Made by a program: the position numbers and the translations under genes. This document shows positions 41,369 to 52,472 of a stretch of DNA of 64,000 bases, piece by piece. Each line of letters begins with the position of its first letter. The first letter of the stretch is position 1. The stretch comes from Mycoplasmoidaceae bacterium (lineage in GTDB: Bacteria > Bacillota_I > Bacilli_A > Mycoplasmatales > Mycoplasmoidaceae): positions 1 through 64,000 of the forward strand of contig JAKSVS010000004.1 of NCBI GenBank assembly GCA_024407815.1. Direction: 5' to 3'. The notes under the pieces are model-generated. The model saw only the letters and a program-made list of their open reading frames with translations, did no database searches and was not told where the DNA came from.

Positions 41369-42853
41369 CTATTTGAAAATTGCCATAGCAATTGGATAAC
41401 CAACTAAAAGCGCAGCAATAGCGCTATAACCAGCAGTCATCATTCCAAAACCTAATGCTTGCTTTGAATTGACATAGCCGCTATCGACCATTAGAGCTGT
41501 GTTAGGATGAGCCGGAGGAGTAGCAAATGCAAAGCCTGACAAACAACCTAAAACACATACAACCGCTGTAATATTAAGACTAGGAACGCTTGGCAAGATT
41601 AGAGCAGAAAGAGCACCAACTAATGATGCTGTTACTAAATTTGAAGAAAAATTTGTTTCAACTAATGTTCAAACAACAAGGACAATTAGCAAGGCAATAC
41701 CAGGGAAATGAGAGAATCCTTTTTCAAATGCTGATTGTAAAAAGTCAAATAGTCCGGTTGGTTTAAATGCACCGCCAAGAGCTAATGCTGCAGCGCAAAC
41801 TAGCAAACTAGACCATGGAATATTTTTCTTGAACGCTTCAGTTATGTCAAGAATAGGTTTATTCTTAAATTGAATAATAGCCAAAATTGTACAACCAATC
41901 ATTGGAGGAATCGCGATTCCGAGCGTGTTATGCATAATATCATAGAATGATGGGGCTGCAGTTTCTAATAGTTCCGGTAAAACTCACAAAATAATCACTA
42001 TTGAAAATACAATTATTGAAATGATTTCTTGTGCATCCATTGCTGGCATAGATTTTTTGATAGAACTAATATTAACGTCTGTTAAACATACGACATCTTG
42101 TTTCTTAATAATTAGCAAAAATGTTCCGATCATTATGCCAAATGCAACTAATCCAAGCGGTATAGCAAATGCACAATACTTCAATATAGAGAAATTGAGC
42201 TCGTATTTCAGAATTTTTTCTGCGGCGCTAATAGCACTAGTACAGAATACGTGAGCAATTGGTGTCATACCCGAACTAATCGCTATTGTAAAACACATAC
42301 ATAACATCATGTATTTTCCAAGTTTATCACCCTTTTTAACTTTAGCCAGAAAGAATATTTCGTTCAATATTGGTAGCATAATAGCGAACAAAACTGTTGG
42401 AGATGTAAAGCAACCAATAACTAAAACACCTAGCATGAAAAGGAAGAAGAACAAACGTCCATTTGTTCTAGCTAGTTTGTTATTAACAAAAGCAATAGCT
42501 ATTCTCTTGAAGATTGGAGTTTGAATTAATGCAAACATTAAAACAAAAGTAAACAACAAGAAAACTCAAGTTTGGTCACCAAAAGAACTAGCTAGGATAC
42601 TACCAAAGTTTCAACCAGCACTTGTTTCAGTAGCAGGGAAAGATAAGAAGCCTAAAGCAACAAAACACAACAAACTTGGTCAGACAAGGCCAAAAAGCAT
42701 TCATAGAATCATTGTTCCAACAAAAACAAAAATTAAACCAAGAGGTTGTCAGCCAATTCCTTGGATGGGAATAAACCTTCCTAAGAACATAAAAGCTATA
42801 ACAATACCAATAATGATATATGAAGCTATTTTGTTGTCTTTAATTTTTTTCAT
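41369..42853 (-). CDS. DASS/SLC13-type anion (di/tricarboxylate) permease
   Basis: 494-aa membrane protein with about 12 helices. The repeats contain FTSPTVLFAIMLPI and SSGMTPIAHV in the first half and NFSSNLVTASLV and FATPPAHPNTALMV in the second; the last is the ion/substrate-binding loop pattern of sodium:dicarboxylate symporters. TGA=Trp codons occur several times. It lies nine bases upstream of the chorismate-mutase-like gene on the same strand. Substrate is a carboxylate by family; which one is not visible. Confidence 0.8.
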
Positions 42854-42893
42854 AAAAAAATTATAGATTATTTTCTTTTATAATTAATTTTAT

Positions 42894-44378
42894 ATGGAAC
42901 TTGTTGAAAAAGTCGCACTTATAACAAATAGTATATTGTTGACACTAGTTATTGGTGGAACATGTTTATTTGTGTGAAAACTTAAACTTGGTAGCAAAAA
43001 CAAAGTTTTATTGTTTGTTCTGTTTATTCTTTATTGAATGGCTCCACTTATGTGCCGTGAATATACTGGACAAATACACATTCACCAGCCAAACTATGAT
43101 TATGGATCATTGCTTTGAGTGCCATTAACCGTTTATGGTTTAGCTGGTTTATTATGAAGACCATTAACTGATATTATCAGTTATAAAATGAAATCAAGAA
43201 AGAATGTTTTATTCCTTTCTTTAGGAATTCAGTTACTAACAATTTGACCAATGTTTGTTTGACCAGCATCATTTGCTGTTAACATTATTCAATCGGTCGG
43301 TACAGGAATTGGCGCATCAGGAATCGGATTATTTAACCTGATGTTTAGTCATGAGGAACACCACCGTAAGGTATTCACTACTGTTTCCATTTTGGCTTTG
43401 CCACCACTAATTGCTGAATTTATAACATCATGTATGGAAGCAATTTTGTGTGGACTTGTTCCTGAACACGGTCAAGGTCTTGAATACCCTACAACAATAT
43501 ATTTAGACTATCTAAAATATCTTTGATTGTTTGCTATAGTGTTCATTGTTATTTCTTTTGTTCTTGCTATCTTTATAAAAGAAGAAAGAAATAATTTGTT
43601 TTCTTTGCAACAATCCAAAGAAGCAATTAAAACTAAACATAATTGGGCTGTGTTAGTCTTAATATTATTAGTTGGTGTTTGTTTCTTATTTGTGAGATGA
43701 ACAACAGCTGGACCAAGTTCGGTCACTCAATTGATATATATTGCAGTTGGCCAATGAAAGCACACCCAAAACCTAAATCCAATTTATCCTCAAGATTTAA
43801 TTGAGGAAGTTAAATTCTTTGAAGGATATTTATCTTGTATGTTTGCTTTTGGCCAACTTGGTGGAACGGTTGTTGCTGGTTTGATACTATCAAAACATCA
43901 TGATAAGAGTAAACTATTATTAATTGCAGCAGGCGCTGCTGTCTGATTGGTATATCTAACAACCAACACGCGAATAATTAATGTTCATTTATATTTCTGA
44001 TCTAATATGCTAAATGGATTAGGATATGGTCTAATTTATCCTGTGTTGATTGGTATTATTATGAATAAACATTTTAAAAAGATAAAGATAATAACACCAA
44101 TCGGTTTATTTAACACTGCGATGGTTATAGGCGTATGTGGTTCATCAGTCTTTAATAATGTTATTAAAGGAACAATATATGATTTCCATTATGAACCATC
44201 AACATCAATGATTGCAGATTTTGATAAAGCTAATGCATTAGTAAATTATGTAGTACTTGGTGTTACCTTATTAATGGCAGCATTATTTGTAATTTCATAT
44301 TTTATTGAGAAGAAGTATCCTCCGCTAAAAGAGAAAGTTAAAATAAATTACGCTATTGGAACAGAAATGGAAATATAA
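42894..44378 (+). CDS. Major facilitator superfamily transporter
   Basis: 494 aa with about 12 helices. The cytoplasmic loop between helices 2 and 3 reads GLLWRPLTDIISYKMKSRKN, an MFS motif A variant (G-x3-D-x2-G-x-R/K). N-terminal residues are short, and the centre loop (about residues 225-245) is charged. Many TGA=Trp codons, at least ten. It has its own promoter region divergent from the DASS transporter gene. Substrate cannot be read from the sequence. Confidence 0.75.
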
Positions 44379-44402
44379 AAAAGAGGCAAAGCCCCTTTTT
44401 CT
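44378..44402. terminator. Terminator between MFS and RNase J genes
   Basis: AAAAAGAGGC, AAA loop, GCCCCTTTTT with one mismatch, then TCTTA. Confidence 0.75.
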
Positions 44403-46096
44403 TATGCAACTTTTTCATCAAATACTGTTGCTTTAACCAAAGGTCGTTTATTTTTATTTTTTCAAATGAAGAATGTAATTGTGTTTTCAGCAATCTTTCT
44501 AATAGTCAAATTGGTAATTGGCGTCTTAGATTGTTGCATTTCCTTTTCAATATTTTCTTTTATTGAATAACAAATCTTTTTGATTAAGCCCACACTTGCG
44601 TTTGCATAGAAACAACCACGAGTAATTAAAACTGGTAGCCCAATTATCTTCTTTGCTTTACGGTCAATTACTATTGTTGCATTGAAAACACCATCAGTTC
44701 CTAGGATTCTTCTTGCTCCTAAAACTTTTGAGTTGTCTTCATTAATTTTCTTTCCATCAACATATACTTCTTTAGTATCAACAAATTCATCAGTTACATT
44801 TAGTTCATGATTAATTAAATGAACTTTTTGTCCATTGGACAATTGAATATATCTTTCTGGTTCAATACCCAAGAATTCAACATTGTTTTCCATGGCTGAT
44901 AACATTTTATACTCACCATGGATTGGAATAATGTATTTAGGTGCAACTAATTTAACCATTAATTGTAATTCAGTTTGTGTTGCGTGACCTGAAGTGTGCA
45001 ATCTACATGAAGGTGAGTTTTGGACAACTTTAACTCCACATCTATATAACTTGTTAACAAGTTCTTCAACTTGAGCATAGTTTCCAGGAATTGGATTAGA
45101 ACTGAATAACATAGTATCACTAGGTTTTAAAACTAGATGTGGATATTTACCTGCAGTCATCATACTTAAAGCAGCTGTAGGTTCGCCTTGCGAACCAGTT
45201 AAAATAATAACTAATTCTTGATCTGGTGTATTTTTGATATCAGCTGGTTCAACAAAGTCAGTTTTAAATGTTTTAAGTAAACCAGTGTTAATTGACGTTC
45301 TGATATTGTCATCCATTGTTTTACCGATAATACAAATACGTCTATTTAAATTAATAGCAATTTCAATAATGTTTTGAATTCTACGTAGGTTAGAAGCAAA
45401 GGTAGTAATGAAAACTCTACCTGGTGCTTTAGAAATTTGTCTACGTGCCTCTTCAAGAACATATTTTTCAGATGTAGAGAAACCAGTTTGTTCAGCATTG
45501 GTTGTTTCACAAAGCATAACATCGATTCCTCTTCTTGCCACTTCACAGATTTTGTGAATGTTAGTTTGTTCCATTTTGTTGCAGAAGTCAAATCTAAAGT
45601 CACCACATGTTACAACATTACCGTTAGGTGTTTGTAAACAAATACCGAAACATAGAGGGATTGAGTGACAAACACGGAAGAAATCAATTTTGAAATGTTT
45701 TGACTCAATTGTTAAATCATCTTTGATTTCAACAAATTTCTCTAGTTTAGCATCTGGGTGTTCCTTTAGTTTCCTTTTTAAAATGTTTTGAACAAGCAAA
45801 CTTCCATATACAACTGGAACCTTTACTGTTTTTAGTAAAAACGGAACACCACCGATGTGGTCTTCGTGAGCGTGAGTAATAATTAAACCTTTGATACGAT
45901 CTTGATTTTTTACTACGTAATCAAATGGACAAATTACGGATGTAACACCTGGTAATTCGTTTTCATCGCTAAATTTATTACCACAATCAATGATGAATAG
46001 TTCATCGTCGTATTCGACAATGTACATATTCTTGCCAATTTCTTCTATACCGCCTAAGGCAAATATAGTAGTTGGTTTTTTATTTGTGTTTGGCAT
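44402..46096 (-). CDS. rnj: Ribonuclease J
   Basis: 564-aa metallo-beta-lactamase/beta-CASP nuclease. Motifs: FALGGIEEIGKNMY at the start, IDCG, ITHAHEDHIGG (HxHxDH), CHSIP, CGDFRFD, SQGEP and HTSGHA (beta-CASP). It degrades and matures RNA from the 5' end. A TGA=Trp at 44462 extends the protein by 19 codons beyond a standard-code stop. In B. subtilis two paralogues exist; this one cannot be assigned to J1 or J2 with certainty. Confidence 0.95.
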
Positions 46097-46111
46097 AATA
46101 GCCTCCTATAT

Positions 46112-46684
46112 TTAATATGCTATTAAAGAAGAGTCATCGTCAAGAAATTTGTGTTTTTTGTCTATTCGATGGTAAAACAAAATACCTGACAAGTGATCAA
46201 TCTCATGTTGAAGACAGATAGCAGTCAATGCTTCAGCATTAATAGTAATCTCTTTATTATCATTAAGCATATCTATTGCTTTTACTCTAATCTTGTTAAA
46301 TCTTTTAACATGATCTGGGTGACTTTTGATTACTGATAAGCAGCCTTCGCCTTCACGTAAGTAACAGCAAGCAACGCTTGTTGCAACTATTTCTGGATTA
46401 GCTAAAAGATATCTTATTTCTTCTTTTCCATCATGGAAATGAAGATATATTATCTTCTTGTCGCAGCCAACTTGTGGTGCAGCAACGGCAATACCACAAC
46501 GAATTTTGTATTGATCATATCTGTTTTCGTAACAAGCATCAATATAACTAACCATGCGGTTAACCAATTGAGAATCTTTAGCCGATAATGGAAAGGAAAC
46601 ATCCTTGCATTGTCTTGTTAAAAACTCATCTGAATCTTCTAATATTCAATCAGAAGACGGTTTAAGATCTTGTAATTTCAACAT
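46112..46684 (-). CDS. def: Peptide deformylase
   Basis: 190 aa. The three catalytic motifs are present: GIAVAAPQVG, EGCLSV and QHEIDHLSG, which bind the metal and activate water. It removes formyl from nascent proteins. True start ATG 46684 lies upstream of a TGA=Trp, 39 codons before the first standard-code Met. It precedes rnj with 15 bases between. Confidence 0.96.
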
Positions 46685-46710
46685 TGTTTCTATTATATAT
46701 ATAAATAAAA

Positions 46711-46752
46711 TATAATTAAAAAAATAACTTATATTAAAGTTTACTTTAATAT
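46711..46752 (+). promoter_or_regulatory. adhE promoter -10 box and adjacent palindrome
   Basis: TATAAT at 46711-46716 is followed by ATATTAAAG (46731-46739), TTTA, CTTTAATAT (46744-46752), a perfect 9-bp inverted repeat. It could be an operator or 5' leader hairpin; it does not match the Rex consensus (TTGTGA...TCACAA). Confidence 0.45.
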
Positions 46753-46802
46753 TTAGGTTCATAAAGTGATTAAAATTATTAAAGAAATATTAGGTGAAAA
46801 GC

Positions 46803-49505
46803 ATGGGAAACAAAAATAGAAAAATTATTAATAATGTTAAAGCATTTAATGAAGCTTTAAAAAAAGTTAAAGTAGCGCAAAGAAAGTTCGCCACTTATTC
46901 ACAAGAGCAAGTGGATAAAATTTTTAAAGCTGCTGCTATAGCTGCAAATATGGCTCGTATCCCTCTTGCTAAAATGGCTGTTGAAGAAACAGGCATGGGT
47001 GTTGTAGAAGACAAAGTAATTAAAAACAACTATGCTGCCGAGCATATTTATAACGCATACAAAAACACTAAAACATGTGGTGTAATTGACGAAGATAAAG
47101 CATATGGTGTTAAGAAAATTGCCGAACCAGTTGGTGTAATAGCTGCTGTTATTCCTACAACAAACCCAACATCAACTGCAATTTTTAAAATACTTCTTGC
47201 TCTTAAGACAAGAAATGCAATTATTATTTCTCCACACCCAAGAGCAAAAACATCAACAATTGCTGCTGCACAACTATTATTAGATGCTGCCGTGAAAGCT
47301 GGAGCACCCGAAGGAATTGTTGAATGAATTGATGTTTCAAGTCTCGAAATGACTAACCTTGTAATGAAGGAAGCTGATGTCATTTTAGCTACTGGTGGAC
47401 CCGGAATGGTTAAAGCCGCTTATTCAAGTGGTAAACCAGCACTTGGTGTTGGACCTGGTAATACACCAGCAATCATTGATGAAACAGCAGACATTGCTCT
47501 TGCTGTTAACTCTATAATCCATTCTAAAACTTTTGATAATGGAATGATTTGTGCATCTGAACAATCTGTTATTGTTCATAAAAAGATTTATGATGCAGTT
47601 AAGTCAGAGTTTGCTGCTCGTGGTTGCTATTTTCTAAAAGAAGGTGAAATTGATAAGGTTCGTAAAACAATTATTATCAACGGAGCATTAAATGCAAAAA
47701 TTGTTGGACAACCTGCTAGCAAAATTGCCCAACTAGCAAAAGTTAAGGTTCCAGTAGGAACCAAAATTCTTATCGGTGAAGTTGAGAGCGTAGATTTGTC
47801 GGAAGAATTTGCACACGAAAAATTATCGCCTGTTCTTGCAATGTATAAAGCAGAAAACATCAAAGATGCTTTTAATAAAGCAGAACATTTGATTGCCGAT
47901 GGAGGCTATGGTCATACTTCGTCAATCTATCTAGATGTTTCAACTGAAAAAGATAAACTAGATGAATTTGCTTCTCGTATGAAGACATGTCATATTCTTG
48001 TTAACACGCCTTCATCCCATGGTGGTATTGGAGATCTTTACAATTTCAAACTTCCACCATCACTTACACTAGGTTGTGGTTCTTGGGGTGGAAACAGTGT
48101 TTCTGAGAATGTTGGTGTAAAACATTTAATAAATATTAAAACTGTAGCTGAAAGGAGACAAAATATGTTATGGTTTAGAACGCCTGAAAAGGTATATATC
48201 AAAAAAGGATGCTTACCTGTAGCCCTTGATGAATTAAAGAATGTCATGGGCAAAAAGAGAGCATTTATTGTTACTGATAGTTTCCTTTACAAGAACGGTT
48301 ATACAAAACCTATTGCCGATAAATTAGATGAAATGGGTATTGTTCATGAAACATTCTTTGATGTTGCACCAGATCCAACTTTAGCTTGTGCTAAAGCCGG
48401 TGCAAAATTAATGAGTGCATTCAAACCTGATTGCATAATCGCTCTTGGTGGTGGTTCAGCTATGGATGCAGGAAAAATTATGTGAGTTCTTTACGAACAC
48501 CCAGAAGCTGACTTTATGGATATGGCAATGCGTTTCATAGATATTCGTAAACGTGTTTATACTTTCCCAAAGATGGGAGAAAAAGCATACTTTATTGCCG
48601 TTCCCACATCTGCAGGTACTGGTAGTGAAGTTACTCCTTTCGCTGTTATAACAGATGAAAAATCTGGAATTAAATATCCTCTAGCTGATTATCAACTTCT
48701 TCCAAATATGGCAATTATTGATACAGACTTCCATATGTCTGCTCCAAAAGGACTTACTGCAGCATCTGGTATTGATGCAGTATCTCATGCCCTTGAAGCA
48801 ATAGCTTCTGTAATGGCAACAGATTATACTGACGGTCTTGCAATAAAAGCATTACAAACAATTTTTGAATATTTACCACGCGCTTATGATGATGGACAAA
48901 ACGATGTTGAAGCAAGAGAAAAGATGGCAAACGCTGCAACAATGGCTGGTATGGCTTTTGCCAATGCTTTCCTTGGTGTTTGCCATTCTATGGCACACAA
49001 ACTTGGTGCATTCCACCACATACCTCACGGCATCGCTAACGCTTTAATGCTTGAAGAGGTTCTTCGTTATAACGCATCTGAAGCTCCTGCTAAAATGGGA
49101 ACATTCTCACAATATGATCATCCACACACTCTAGCTCGTTATGCAAAAGTTGCTGATGAATTAAATCTAGGCGGCAAGAGCGATGAAGACAAACTTGAAA
49201 GATTAATCAAAGCAGTAAATGATTTAAAAGCCAGAGTCGGAATTAAACCATACATTAAAGACTACGTTTCTAATGAAAAGGATTTCTTAAAGAGACTTGA
49301 TGAAATGGTTGAGCAAGCGTTTGACGATCAATGTACAGGCGCCAACCCAAGATATCCTTTAATGAAGGAAATTAAGCAAATGTACTTGAATGCATACTAT
49401 GGTGACAAGCATTTTGTTGAAGAAGAAAAGCCAACATCTAAAGATGTTAAGAAATCTATTAAGAAAATGTTTAGCAAAGTCAAAATAAGTTTAAAAAAGA
49501 AATAA
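46803..49505 (+). CDS. adhE: Bifunctional aldehyde-alcohol dehydrogenase
   Basis: 900 aa. Residues 1-450: CoA-acylating aldehyde dehydrogenase with catalytic Cys in NGMICASEQS and GVGPGNTP; residues 460-900: iron-dependent alcohol dehydrogenase with GGGSAMDAGKIMW, PTSAGTGSEVTPF and the Fe-binding histidines in HSMAHKLGAFHHIPHG. It reduces acetyl-CoA to ethanol through acetaldehyde with two NADH, regenerating NAD. ATG 46803 with AGGTG upstream was preferred over a GTG nine bases earlier. TGA=Trp at 47326 and 48482. The C-terminal tail is Lys-rich. AdhE points to anaerobic fermentation. Confidence 0.96.
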
Positions 49506-49514
49506 TTTAATTCT

Positions 49515-49533
49515 TTGCTCATTTTTATTGAGC
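49515..49533. terminator. Hairpin after adhE
   Basis: TTGCTCA, TTTTTA loop, TTGAGCAA. There is no T-run after it on the plus strand, so it may act as a 3' stabiliser rather than a terminator. Confidence 0.35.
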
Positions 49534-49568
49534 AAGAGATAAAAAATAGAAATATTATTTTGTTTTAT

Positions 49569-49590
49569 TATAATAATTACGTAAGGAGAT
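49569..49590 (+). promoter_or_regulatory. Ferredoxin gene promoter -10 and RBS
   Basis: TATAAT at 49569-49574 and AAGGAGAT at 49583-49590, with the ATG at 49601. Confidence 0.6.
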
Positions 49591-49600
49591 ATCAACTTAT

Positions 49601-49780
49601 ATGTCAAAAGCTGTCGTAAACAAAGAAAAATGCTTAGGCTGTGGTGCCTGTACTGGCGTTTGTCCAGTAGGTGCTGTGTCTATCGGTTCCGATGGTAAGG
49701 CCGGCGTTGACCAAAGCAAATGCGTTGGTTGCGGTGCTTGTTCAGGAGTTTGTCCAGTACAAGCAATTGAAAATAAATAA
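49601..49780 (+). CDS. 2[4Fe-4S] ferredoxin
   Basis: 59-aa clostridial-type ferredoxin. Two complete CxxCxxCxxxCP motifs (KCLGCGACTGVCPV and KCVGCGACSGVCPV) bind two 4Fe-4S clusters. All eight cysteines are present. The gene is visibly richer in G+C than its neighbours, partly because of the Cys/Gly content. No TGA codon. It has its own -10, RBS and terminator. Low-potential electron carriers of this type are rare in mollicutes; a partner such as pyruvate:ferredoxin oxidoreductase is not in the window, but IspG (57676) can accept electrons from ferredoxin. Confidence 0.96.
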   Translation: MSKAVVNKEKCLGCGACTGVCPVGAVSIGSDGKAGVDQSKCVGCGACSGVCPVQAIENK

Positions 49781-49795
49781 TTTTATTATTTTTAG

Positions 49796-49822
49796 AAAAG
49801 GTGCTCGAGCGCCTTTTTTATT
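49796..49822 (+). terminator. Terminator after the ferredoxin gene
   Basis: AAAAGGTGC, TCGA loop, GCGCCTTTT with one G-T pair, then TTATTTTC. Confidence 0.85.
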
Positions 49823-49837
49823 TTCTATAATTTATTT

Positions 49838-50647
49838 ATGCAAAAGAATATCTTTCATATTCATACACATATATGTAAACACTCATCAAATTACGTTGAT
49901 GAGATTGTTGTTTTAGCGCTTAAAAGCGGATATAAGAAACTATATTTTACTGAACACTGTCCTGTTACTGAGAAATGTCCGTATCAAATTAGAAGAGCAA
50001 GCTATGAAGAAATTGCTGGTCTAAAAAAAGAAATCGAATTCTATAGGAATAAGTATAAAAATAAATTACAAATTTATTTTGGTTATGAAATTGAATATAA
50101 CAAAGCTAATAAATGATACTTTCAATTATTAGCACACGACCCATATTGTGAATTTCTAATTTTTGGAAATCATTTTCTGGGTGATTTATTTAAAATGGAT
50201 TTTCCATTACCTTTGGTAATGAATTATTGCAAGACTAAAAAACAACTACAAGAATATGATAGAAACAGTAAAGAAGGAATGGCAAGCGGTTTGATGTCCT
50301 GAGTTGCACATCCAGATATTTACTTAAATGCATATAGAAAATGAGATAGCGCTGCCAAAAAAGTTGCTAATAATATCATTATGTATGCTAAGAAATATAA
50401 ATTACCTTTGGGATTCAATGTTAACTTTTCAGATTGAAATTCAAAAAGTGAATGACACTACCCATGCAAATATTTCTGACAGCTGGTTGCTAAAACAAAT
50501 GTTCCGGTAATAATCGAGTCTGATTCGCACGATATACATACATTACAACCCGGATGATTAGCTAAAGCAAAAAAACTTGCTATTAGTTGAGGATTAAAGA
50601 AAAATTTAACCGAGAACATTAAGTTAGTTAAATTACAAAAAAAATAA
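49838..50647 (+). CDS. PHP-domain phosphoesterase, histidinol-phosphatase-like
   Basis: 269 aa. PHP metal motifs HIHTHI (near residue 8), YFTEHC, GYEIEY, FGNHFL, VAHPDIYL and SDSHD are all present, so it should bind a trinuclear metal centre. Similar in length and order to HisJ/HisK-type phosphatases, but histidine biosynthesis is not expected in a mollicute; another phosphate monoester is more likely. Many TGA=Trp codons, at least seven. Confidence 0.8.
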
Positions 50648-50672
50648 AAAGCATTATTTGCTTTTTATTTCT
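50646..50672. terminator. Bidirectional terminator after the PHP gene
   Basis: AAAAAGCA, TTATT loop, TGCTTTTT, then ATTTCTTTT; convergent with the HPr-like gene. Confidence 0.8.
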
Positions 50673-50947
50673 TTTCTACTTACTTTGAAGAAGTCGGTAA
50701 TTTCTTCTATTGCATCTTGTTCGTCTTTTCACGAAGAAGTAACGACATTGATTTTACATGGGATTTTTATTTTGGCATATGCAGACATTAAGTTAATTAA
50801 TGATTTTGCATTAGCCTTTGTGAAACCACCGGTTGTTACTATTACATCAACATCGCAGGTATATTTACCAGCAATTTGTTGTAATTTGGTTGCCATTTGT
50901 CTATGTAAATATGATGAATCTGTTATTTTGACAGTTATTGTTTTCAT
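50654..50947 (-). CDS. HPr-like phosphocarrier protein
   Basis: 97 aa with the HPr fold order: TVKITDSSYLHRQMATKLQQIA, where the phosphorylated His keeps its place but the usual HARPA reads HRQMA; then NAKSLINLMSAY, which retains the regulatory Ser46 region. PTS HPr transfers phosphate from enzyme I to sugar-specific EII. The loss of the Arg and Pro after the active His makes normal PTS function uncertain. Three or so extra residues at the C-terminus. One TGA=Trp at 50726. Confidence 0.65.
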
Positions 50948-51000
50948 ACAAAAAATATATTTATATTATAAGTGAAATCAAGATTTACAAATTAAAAAAA

Positions 51001-51780
51001 CTACAATTTGTTGTGATTTTTTAGGTCTCTTTGATCAAATTTTTCATCGAACCAAAAATAAGAACCTTCTTTGTTTAAGAAGCTACGGATTAAATTAACA
51101 TAGGCATTAGGCCATTGTTTTGATTCGTAAAAATTTTTTTGAATAAAATTCTTGACATAGCTTCGTTGTGTAAGCTTTTCGTTTGGACATAAATTCTTTA
51201 TGACAGGAAGTTTATGCTTGTTTGCAACTTTTTGAATTTCTTTTTCACGACAAAGAATCAATGGTCTTATTATTCACACTTTGTTTCTGTCTAAGTAATT
51301 TATTGGCTTTAGCGTAGCTAATCTAGACTCATTTAGCATATTCATAAAGAAAGTTTCAATTGCATCATCAGCATGATGACCTAAAGCTAATTTATTGTAT
51401 CCTTGTTCTTTCATTGCTCAGACAAGGATGGCTTTTTTCATCTTGGCACAAAGTGAGCATTGAATTTTGCCTTTTTCTTTCTTTTTATTCAAAACCTCTG
51501 AAATATTTGACTTAAGTATTTCTAGTTCAACATTATTTGCTTTAGCAAATTTTTTAATTTTTGAATAATCAACTTTCTTAAAACCTAATGCTACATGAAA
51601 ACCTTTAACTTTGATATTCCAATGTTTTTCTTTATTTAACTTATTGCAAAAAACATTCAAAGCTTGAAGTAAGACTAGTGAGTCTTTTCCTCCAGAGATA
51701 CCAACAGCAATATGATCGTTTTTCTTAATCATCTTAAAGATGGCATTAGCTCTAATTATGTTACCAATAATGATTCTCAT
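51001..51780 (-). CDS. ttcA: TtcA-family tRNA 2-thiolation enzyme
   Basis: 259-aa PP-loop ATPase. SGGKDSL near residue 30 and GHHADD are the ATP/tRNA motifs; CSLCAKMKKAIL supplies the CxxC that holds the Fe-S cluster in TtcA. TilS, the alternative, has no such CxxC. A third cysteine lies in NLCPNEKLTQR near the C-terminus, where TtcA has CxxC. TtcA adds sulfur to C32 of some tRNAs. TGA=Trp codons at about 51262-51417. Confidence 0.78.
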
Positions 51781-51800
51781 AAATATAATAAAATTATATT

Positions 51801-52472
51801 ATGTTTACACCTCAGAACATTATATTGATTGACAAGCCACAAGGCTGGACAAGCAATGATGTCGTCTCCAAAATTAAAGGCGCATGCCACCACAACAAAG
51901 TTGGACATGCTGGCACACTTGATCCGATGGCAACAGGTTTACTTGTCATTGGATACAATGAAGGAACACATTTATTAGGTGAGCTTACTAATCAAGACAA
52001 ACAATACCAAACTATTATCAAGTTTGGTATTAGAACTGATACTGGAGATAAAACCGGTAACGTTATTGATAAGCAATGAGTCAAACTTAATGAAAAGCAA
52101 GTTAAACAAGCTTTATCAACATTTGTTGATAAAGATTATTTGCAAAGACCACATCCATATTCTGCGATAAAAGTAAACGGTAGGAAAGCATACGAGTATG
52201 CGCGCGAAGGCAAACCGCTTGAACTAGAACCCAGATTAGTTCGGATTAATGGTTTTAGGATTAATGATTTTAATCCTAATAAGCAAGAGCTAAAGATAAC
52301 TATCAATGTTACAAAAGGATTTTATGTAAGATCATTCGCTGAGGATTTAGCATCAAAATTGAAAACAGTTGCGCACATAACTATGTTATGCCGAACGAAA
52401 TGTGGTGACTTTAAATTAAAAGATGCTTATACTTTAAGTGAATACTTAATTAAATATGGCAACAAAAATTAG
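51801..52472 (+). CDS. truB: tRNA pseudouridine-55 synthase
   Basis: 223 aa. Catalytic aspartate in HAGTLDPMATG (near residue 41), IDKPQGWTSND at the start, and YSAIKVNGRKAYEYAR. Makes pseudouridine 55 in the T-loop. Missing the C-terminal PUA domain, as in short Firmicute forms. One TGA=Trp at 52077. It overlaps ribF by 17 bases. Confidence 0.95.

Noticed and set aside
46794..46802. GTG at 46794 as adhE start
   Set aside because: It forms part of the AGGTG ribosome binding site of the ATG at 46803.
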